Positions 58,894 to 64,000 of a DNA stretch of 64,000 nucleotides are shown piece after piece. A program made the translations under genes and the position numbers. Each line of letters begins with the position of its first letter. Positions within the stretch are counted from its first letter, which is position 1. The stretch is from Deltaproteobacteria bacterium (GTDB taxonomy: Bacteria > Myxococcota_A > Polyangia > JACPQR01): the NCBI GenBank assembly GCA_016190375.1, contig JACPQR010000226.1, positions 1 through 64,000 of the forward strand, read 5' to 3'. The notes beneath the pieces are model-generated. The model saw only the letters and a list, made by a program, of their open reading frames with translations. It searched no databases and was not told where the DNA came from.

Positions 58894-60087
58894 GTGGAAG
58901 AAGACCGGTCGCTCTTCGATGAGATGAAGCGCTACGTGCGCTGGAGCGAGGACGACGAGCGAGCGCTCAGGGCCCTCGGGCCGCGCGCCGAGTCGCACTT
59001 CCCCCGGATCGCCGAGGAGTTCTACGATCGGCTGTCGGAGCACGAGGGAGCCCGAAGGGTGCTCGAGGGCGCTCGCTCCGACCAGGTCGCGCGGCTGAAG
59101 GGGACGCTGCGCGAATGGCTGTCGGTCCTTCTCACGGGGCCGTGGGACGAGCGGTACTTCGAGAGGAGGGCCCGGATTGGCCGGGTGCACGTGCAGATCG
59201 GGCTCCCTCAGCGCTACATGTTCGGCGCGATGAACCTCATCCGGACCTCGCTCGCGGCGATCGCCATGGCCGACTTCGCGAGCGATCTCCCTCTGCACGA
59301 GGCGATGGTGCGCGCGATTGGCAAGGTCCTCGACCTCGAGCTCGCGATCATGGTCGAGGCCTACCACGAGGCTCTGGTCCAGGAGGTCCGCCAGGTCGAG
59401 CGCAGCCGGACCGAGCGCCTGGCGTCGCTTGGCACCATGGCCGCCGGCCTCGCGCACGAGATCCGCAACCCCCTGAACGCCGCACACCTCCAGCTCGCCC
59501 TCGTCCAGCGGCGCCTCGGACGCCCTTCGGGCCCGGACGTACGCGGCGCTCTCGCCGCAGCGGACCTCGTCTCGACCGAGATGACGCGGCTGGCGATGCT
59601 GGTCGAGGAGTTCCTCCAGTTCGCGCGGCCGCATTCGCTGAAGCTGGAGAGCACGGATCTGCGCTGCACCGCCGAGGAGGTCGTCGCCCTTCTGGCGCCC
59701 GAGGCCGTGAGTGCGGGGATCCAGCTCTCGGTCGAGGGACCCGGCACCGTCCCGGCGATCCTGGATCACGAGAGAATGAAGCAGGTGATCCTGAATCTGC
59801 TGCGAAACGCGATCGAGGCCGTCGGCTCGGGTGGTCGCGTGCGTGTCACGGTCGGGCTGGACGGCGAGCCGGCGGCTCATGCACATCTGGACGTCGAGGA
59901 CGACGGGCCAGGACTGCCGTCAGGCGACACCCGCATCTTCGAGCCGTTCTTCACCACCAAACCGGGTGGCACTGGGCTCGGTCTCGCCGTGGTGCACCGG
60001 ATCGTCAGCGAGCATGGCGGGCGGGTCGCGTACGAGAGCCGGCCGGGCCACACGGTCTTCCGCGTCTCGCTGCCGGCTCCCGCGTAG
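58894..60087 (+). CDS. Protoglobin-domain sensor histidine kinase
   Basis: The GTG at 58894 gives 397 residues. Residues 1-165 form a protoglobin-type globin-coupled sensor, with I-G-R-V-H-V-Q-I-G-L-P-Q-R-Y-M carrying the likely haem-ligand His. A short helix leads to the HisKA H-box G-L-A-H-E-I-R-N-P-L-N (phosphorylated His188). The HATPase core shows N-L-L-R-N-A-I-E-A, D-D-G-P-G-L and G-T-G-L-G-L-A. There is no membrane segment, so it is cytoplasmic. It should sense O2, NO or redox through haem. The NtrC-type gene downstream is the likely partner. Confidence 0.9.
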   Translation: MEEDRSLFDEMKRYVRWSEDDERALRALGPRAESHFPRIAEEFYDRLSEHEGARRVLEGARSDQVARLKGTLREWLSVLLTGPWDERYFERRARIGRVHVQIGLPQRYMFGAMNLIRTSLAAIAMADFASDLPLHEAMVRAIGKVLDLELAIMVEAYHEALVQEVRQVERSRTERLASLGTMAAGLAHEIRNPLNAAHLQLALVQRRLGRPSGPDVRGALAAADLVSTEMTRLAMLVEEFLQFARPHSLKLESTDLRCTAEEVVALLAPEAVSAGIQLSVEGPGTVPAILDHERMKQVILNLLRNAIEAVGSGGRVRVTVGLDGEPAAHAHLDVEDDGPGLPSGDTRIFEPFFTTKPGGTGLGLAVVHRIVSEHGGRVAYESRPGHTVFRVSLPAPA

Positions 60088-60156
60088 TTCCCGACTTTCC
60101 CGGCGGCCCTGGCCCTCGGCGGCTTACGCTCTCCACTCCAAATGGCTCGCGGCGCG

Positions 60157-60303
60157 TGGCGCAATTCCTGCGCGGCAACCGCCCCATTCGCATAATCTGC
60201 GCGCTGGCGTCGGGCGCGCCGGCGGCGAACCATCGGGAATCCGCGCAGAACGCGGAGGGAGGGCCGACGTGCATCCGGGGAAAAGTCCTGGCATGCTCTT
60301 CGC
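60157..60303 (+). promoter_or_regulatory. Two candidate sigma-54 (-24/-12) promoter sites
   Basis: TGGCGCAATTCCTGC (60157-60171) and TGGCATGCTCTTCGC (60289-60303) both have the GG-N10-GC spacing of sigma-54 promoters. The first is better placed, about 145 bases before the NtrC-type start. The second would place the transcript start almost at the ATG. Both are pattern matches only; an NtrC-family gene autoregulated through sigma-54 would be plausible. Confidence 0.35.
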
Positions 60304-60317
60304 TTGGAGCGCCCCCG

Positions 60318-61673
60318 ATGGATTCCCGCGGTCGCATTCTGATCGTCGACGACGAGGCCAACGCCCGTACTGCGCTGGCCGAGCTCCTCCGCGAGGAGGG
60401 GTTCTCCGTCGAGACCGCCGCCGACGGCTTCAAGGCGCTGCCGAAGCTCGCCGACTTCGGCCCCGACCTTCTGCTCACGGACCTTCGCATGCCGGGGATG
60501 GACGGCCTCGAGCTGATGAAGAAGTCCCGGGAGCAGGATCCGGAGAGGATCGTCGTGGTGATGACCGCGTACGGAGCGATCGCCAGCGCGGTCGAGGCGA
60601 TGCGCGAGGGGGCGGCGGATTATCTCACCAAGCCCATCAACGTCGAGGAGCTCGTCCTGGTCCTGAACCGCGAGCTCGAACGCAAGCGCCTGCGCGCCGA
60701 GGCCGGGCAGCTCCGCGAGCGGCTCGCGGCGAGGCACCGGATCCAGAACATCGTCGGCGCGAGCCCGGCCATGCAGTCGGTGTTCGACAGCATCCTGCAG
60801 GTGGCGCCTTCCCGGGCCTCGGTGCTCATCTCGGGCGAGAGCGGGACGGGGAAGGAGCTCGTCGCCGCGGCCATCCACGAGCACAGCCCGCGCTCGTCGG
60901 GCCCGTTCGTCAAGCTGCATTGCGCCGCGCTGGCGGAGACGCTCCTCGAGAGCGAGCTGTTCGGGCATGAGCGCGGCGCGTTCACGGGCGCCGTGTCGCG
61001 GCGGGACGGACGCTTCCACCAGGCCGATCGCGGGACGCTCTTTCTGGACGAGATCGGTGAGATCTCCGCTGCGACTCAGGTCAAGCTCCTGCGCTTCCTG
61101 CAGGAGCACGAGTTCGAGAGGGTGGGCGGCAACCAGACGATCCGCGTCGACGTCCGGATCATCGCGGCGACGAACCGCGACCTGTTGCAACGGGTGAAGG
61201 ACGGCGTGTTCCGCGAGGATCTCTACTATCGCCTCAACGTGGTGTCGATCGAGGTCCCGCCGCTGCGCAAGCGACCGTCTGACATTCCGATGCTGGCCAT
61301 GCATTTCCTGCAGCGCTACGGCCGCGAGAACGGCAAGGAGCTGACCGGGTTCACCGACGGCGCCCTGCAGCGCCTCGCGCGCTACCCCTGGCCCGGCAAC
61401 GTCCGCGAGCTCGAGAACGCGGTGGAGCGTGCCGTCGTCGTGTCGCGCGGCGCGGAGGTGCGCGCGGAGGACCTGTCGCCGTCGATCGGACCGGGCGAGG
61501 CGGCGGCCGACGGCATGCCCCAGGTGCCGGGTGCGACGCTCGCGGATCTGGAGAAGTACGCGATCCTCAAGACGCTCGAGCACACCGGGGGCTCGACCTC
61601 CCGCGCCGCCGAGATCCTGGGGATCTCCACGCGGAAGATTCAGTACAAGCTGCACGAGTTCGAGAGGACCTAG
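60318..61673 (+). CDS. NtrC-family sigma-54-dependent response regulator
   Basis: The 451-residue protein has a receiver domain (1-120) with phosphoacceptor Asp55 in L-L-L-T-D-L-R-M-P-G and the acidic pair D-D near residue 11. The AAA+ domain has G-E-S-G-T-G-K-E and the sigma-54 contact loop G-A-F-T-G-A (220-225), with L-F-L-D-E-I-G. The C-terminal Fis-type HTH reads S-R-A-A-E-I-L-G-I-S-T-R-K-I-Q-Y-K-L. All activator functions look intact. It is encoded directly after the protoglobin kinase with a 230-bp gap holding sigma-54-like sites. Confidence 0.95.
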   Translation: MDSRGRILIVDDEANARTALAELLREEGFSVETAADGFKALPKLADFGPDLLLTDLRMPGMDGLELMKKSREQDPERIVVVMTAYGAIASAVEAMREGAADYLTKPINVEELVLVLNRELERKRLRAEAGQLRERLAARHRIQNIVGASPAMQSVFDSILQVAPSRASVLISGESGTGKELVAAAIHEHSPRSSGPFVKLHCAALAETLLESELFGHERGAFTGAVSRRDGRFHQADRGTLFLDEIGEISAATQVKLLRFLQEHEFERVGGNQTIRVDVRIIAATNRDLLQRVKDGVFREDLYYRLNVVSIEVPPLRKRPSDIPMLAMHFLQRYGRENGKELTGFTDGALQRLARYPWPGNVRELENAVERAVVVSRGAEVRAEDLSPSIGPGEAAADGMPQVPGATLADLEKYAILKTLEHTGGSTSRAAEILGISTRKIQYKLHEFERT

Positions 61674-61732
61674 TCACAGCGCCCGCTACTGGCACGGGCC
61701 GTGAAGCAATCGATCGCGGTCGAGGTGCCGAC

Positions 61733-62179
61733 ATGCGACGAATGCTCGTGGCGCTGGACGCTTCCCCGAGGGCGAAGGGCGTGCTGCGCGCCGCGCTGCA
61801 GCTCGGCCAAGCCACCGGGGGCAAGCTGATCCTCCTCCGCGCGGTGGGGGTTCCCGTCGAGCTGCCGATCCAGGCCTACTCGCTTCCGCCGGGATCGCTC
61901 TCGGAGCTCCTGGTCAACGACGCCGAGCGGGGCCTCGGCGAGCTGGCACGCGAGGTCCCGACGGAGCTGCTCGGTGGCGTGCGCGTCAAGCTCGGGACAC
62001 CATGGCAAGCGATCTGCGAGACGGCACGCGAGGAGGAGGTCGACCTCGTGGTCATCGGCTCGCACGGCTACGGGCTCATCGACCGCGTCCTCGGGACGAC
62101 GGCCGCCAAGGTCGTCAACCACGCCGACCGCTCGGTGCTCGTCGTCCGCGAGACCTCCGTGCGCGCCGCGAAACCATGA
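61733..62179 (+). CDS. Universal stress protein (UspA family)
   Basis: The 148-residue protein starts M-R-R-M-L-V-A-L-D-A-S and ends with the nucleotide-binding signature V-I-G-S-H-G-Y-G-L-I-D-R-V-L-G-T-T-A-A-K-V. The glycine pattern G-2x-G-9x-G(S/T) is only partly kept, with Thr-Thr after the second Gly. UspA proteins bind ATP and act in stress survival; precise roles are rarely known. It starts 59 bases after the NtrC-type gene and is followed by a second usp gene. Confidence 0.88.
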   Translation: MRRMLVALDASPRAKGVLRAALQLGQATGGKLILLRAVGVPVELPIQAYSLPPGSLSELLVNDAERGLGELAREVPTELLGGVRVKLGTPWQAICETAREEEVDLVVIGSHGYGLIDRVLGTTAAKVVNHADRSVLVVRETSVRAAKP

Positions 62180-62189
62180 GGAGAGCCAC

Positions 62190-62627
62190 ATGACGACGAT
62201 CCGCAACATCCTCGTGCCAGTGGACTTCTCGCCGCCCGCCGAGGCAGCGCTCGGGCTCGCCTTGGAGGTGGCGGAGCGCCTTGGAGCCTCCGTGACGCTC
62301 CTGCACGTGTACGGCATTCCGGCCTACGCGTTTCCGGAGGGCTTCGTGCTCGCGCCGGACATCCTGACGAAGCTCGCCGCGGGGGCGCAGGATGCGGTCG
62401 AGAAGCTGCGCGCCAAGTACGAGAGCTCTCGAGTGCCGCTGCGCGCGGTCTCCGCCCCGGGCATTCCCGATCAGGAGATCATCGCGCGAGCCAAGGCCGA
62501 GAGCGTGGACTTGATCGTCATGGGCACTCACGGCCGGACGGGCCTGAAGCACGTGCTCCTCGGGAGCATCACCGAGCGGGTCGTCCGCCTCGCGCCCTGC
62601 CCGGTGCTCACCGTCCGAGGCGGCTAG
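62190..62627 (+). CDS. Universal stress protein (UspA family)
   Basis: The 145-residue protein starts I-R-N-I-L-V-P-V-D-F-S-P and carries the complete ATP-binding motif G-T-H-G-R-T-G-L-K-H-V-L-L-G-S-I-T-E-R-V-V-R. The upstream GGAGAG is a good ribosome site, 10 bases after the preceding usp gene. The tandem copies are divergent in sequence and probably not a recent duplication. It converges with the kinase gene, overlapping it by 4 bases at the stop codons. Confidence 0.92.
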   Translation: MTTIRNILVPVDFSPPAEAALGLALEVAERLGASVTLLHVYGIPAYAFPEGFVLAPDILTKLAAGAQDAVEKLRAKYESSRVPLRAVSAPGIPDQEIIARAKAESVDLIVMGTHGRTGLKHVLLGSITERVVRLAPCPVLTVRGG

Positions 62628-63730
62628 AACAGCTCGTCGGCCCACGAAGGCTCGAACCGCGGTGAGTCGAGGGCGCGCTCGACGAGCCCCAGCAGCCGAT
62701 CGCGGGCCGAGAAGGTGACCGCCGGGTACCAGCGGGGGCTCGCCATGACCAGGCCACGCCAGGCGAGGAAGGGCGCCGCGACGTCGAGGATCCCCGCGTC
62801 ACCGCTCCGGGCGAGGTAGCCCTCCCAGAACCTGCGCCAGAGAGCTCCGAGCCCCCTCGACCACGCGCCCGCGCTCGTCGCCTGCAGGGCGAAGAAGACG
62901 TAGTTGAGCGCCATGCAGGCGACGTCGTCGGCCGGATCGCCCCATGCGCCGCGGCTGGCGTCGAGCAGCGTGGGATCCTGCGAGGCGCCGAAGATCACGT
63001 TGAACGGATGGAAGTCGCCGTGCGTCCTCCTCAGGCGCTCGTGACGGTCGCGCAGCCGCCAGCGCCACTCGACCGAGCGCCGCTCGATCTCGCAGAGCCG
63101 CGCCGGCGGTGCCGCGGGCGCGTCGGCGGGATAGCCGTCGACCATGCCGAAGATTCCTTCGCCGTTCCCCACCAGGTCGCGGATCGCCCGCGTGTAGATC
63201 GCCCGCCTCGGGCCCCTCTCCGAGTGGATCTCGCAGAGCGTCCGCACGAGGGCGTCGCACCGCTCGAGGTCCCCGGGCACGACCTCGCCCCGCCGCGCGA
63301 TCGCTCTCAGGTCCTCGGCGTAGAGGGTGCCCTCCGCCCACTGGGTGACGAGGTACAGCTCGCTCCAGTCCCGGAGCGACGTCAGCTCGCCGTTCCGGGT
63401 GACGGCGCCGACGTCGAGCGCGACGACGTGCCGCGGCACGCGCCCGAAGTCGTCGAACTGCTCGAGGATGCTCCTGGCCCGGTCGGAGCGGCGATCGTGC
63501 CCGAAGTCGTTCGCCGACTCGAGGTGCAGGACGATCGAGGTCGCCTCTCCCGATGAATCGACGAGGTCGATGCGGACCGGAGCGCCGTACCCGATTGCCT
63601 TGCGAACGGCATCGTCGGTCTCGCGGTCGGGTCCGAGCGGTGTGACCGAGACGATCCGGCTGCCCGGACGCAACGACTGCACGAGAGGCGCCAGGGCGGC
63701 CGGCAACGGCAACGGGCGAGGCTCCACCAC
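62624..63730 (-). CDS. APH/choline-kinase-type phosphotransferase
   Basis: The GTG at 63730 gives 368 residues. The catalytic loop is R-T-H-G-D-F-H-P-F-N-V-I-F (Brenner motif H-G-D-x-H-x-x-N), followed by L-L-D-A-S-R-G-A-W-G-D-P-A-D-D-V-A as the metal-binding segment. In that segment the usual D-F/W-E is D-A-S. The family phosphorylates aminoglycosides, sugars or small alcohols; the substrate is unknown here. It lies between usp genes on the opposite strand, and its start faces the third usp gene. Confidence 0.85.
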   Translation of the reverse strand: MVEPRPLPLPAALAPLVQSLRPGSRIVSVTPLGPDRETDDAVRKAIGYGAPVRIDLVDSSGEATSIVLHLESANDFGHDRRSDRARSILEQFDDFGRVPRHVVALDVGAVTRNGELTSLRDWSELYLVTQWAEGTLYAEDLRAIARRGEVVPGDLERCDALVRTLCEIHSERGPRRAIYTRAIRDLVGNGEGIFGMVDGYPADAPAAPPARLCEIERRSVEWRWRLRDRHERLRRTHGDFHPFNVIFGASQDPTLLDASRGAWGDPADDVACMALNYVFFALQATSAGAWSRGLGALWRRFWEGYLARSGDAGILDVAAPFLAWRGLVMASPRWYPAVTFSARDRLLGLVERALDSPRFEPSWADELF

Positions 63731-63820
63731 GAAAGCCAGCCAGCAACCGCCGTGCCCGCGTGGCTCCGCGCAATCCGACCGCCTGGGCGGAATGGTACGG
63801 ACATCGCAGGACGCCGTGGC

Positions 63821-64000
63821 ATGAGGATCATCCGGTCGATCCTGGCGCCCGTCGATTTCTCCGAGCCTTCACGCTCCGCGCTGGACTTCGCCCTCCAGCT
63901 CGCCAGGCGGTTCGACGCGTCGCTGACGATCCTCCATGTCTACGAGGCTCCTTCCGGGACCGACGAGCATGAGCGCGTCGGCCAGGCCGCTCGTGACGCC
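63821..64000 (+). CDS. Universal stress protein (partial, 3' end outside window)
   Basis: The ATG at 63821 opens M-R-I-I-R-S-I-L-A-P-V-D-F-S-E-P-S-R-S-A-L, typical of UspA proteins. The next residues form the first alpha-beta unit (L-T-I-L-H-V-Y-E-A). The frame remains open to the window edge. The full length, and any second Usp domain, cannot be judged. Confidence 0.88.
   Translation, partial: MRIIRSILAPVDFSEPSRSALDFALQLARRFDASLTILHVYEAPSGTDEHERVGQAARDA

Noticed and set aside
60289..60303. Treating the second GG-N10-GC site as the main promoter of the NtrC-type gene
   Set aside because: Its predicted transcript start would fall within a few bases of the ATG, leaving no leader. It is listed only as an alternative.

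Overview
The window is 64 kb of very GC-rich DNA. It carries many predicted lipoproteins with short Cys-ended signal peptides followed by Asp-, Ala- or Gly-rich linkers. It also has a PEGA-domain Ser/Thr kinase, a caspase-like protease, a VanW protein, an RHS protein, a protoglobin histidine kinase with an NtrC-type partner, and a MinD-PilZ fusion. This mix, and the order of the fatty-acid/riboflavin genes, points to a member of the Myxococcota (Polyangia-like). I infer the group from gene content only and cannot name a genus. No rRNA, tRNA, CRISPR array or transposase gene was recognised.

Layout. 0-3.5 kb: a partial Asp-Gly-repeat lipoprotein, a Uma2-family nuclease, an AAA/DUF4143 ATPase and gene debris including a decayed ECF sigma factor. 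3.5-13.8 kb: a saccharopine-dehydrogenase-like oxidoreductase, two lipoproteins, a metallophosphatase with a coupled zinc-ribbon protein, a DUF507 protein whose 3' end is duplicated beside a GC-rich fold-back element, a giant TIG/IPT-like repeat lipoprotein and a Cys-rich small protein. 13.8-18.5 kb: kinase, sugar epimerase, yicC, gmk and an orphan M17 N-terminal domain.

18.7-30.6 kb (minus strand) is a housekeeping supraoperon read from high to low coordinates: yceD, rpmF, plsX, fabD, fabG, acpP, fabF, nrdR, ribD, [interruption], ribE, ribBA-like, ribH, nusB. fabH is absent. A plus-strand block of two lipoprotein genes, with repeat elements, sits between ribD and ribE and has apparently removed the ribD stop codon. 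A tandem repeat between fabD and fabG encodes two complete micro-ORFs. 30.7-36.4 kb: a VapBC-like toxin-antitoxin pair, trpE divergent from glyA, a MetE-C-like methyltransferase and a DUF218 lipoprotein.

36.4-50.4 kb is an accessory region. An RHS gene, split by a frameshift, is flanked on both sides by diverged copies of a three-gene module: DcrB-like lipoprotein, small exported protein and seven-repeat FG-GAP lipoprotein. The left copy is partly decayed. A 129-bp fragment of the frameshifted two-HTH regulator at the right end recurs near-identically beside the left module. An endonuclease/exonuclease/phosphatase gene is interrupted by an amber codon just before its catalytic SDH motif.

50.6-64 kb: a LCMT-like methyltransferase, VanW protein, caspase-like protein, GNAT, a CDP-paratose-epimerase-like protein lacking its catalytic Tyr/Lys, a 31-codon membrane peptide, the MinD-PilZ fusion, the protoglobin kinase/NtrC pair with candidate sigma-54 sites, three UspA proteins (the last partial) and an APH-type kinase.
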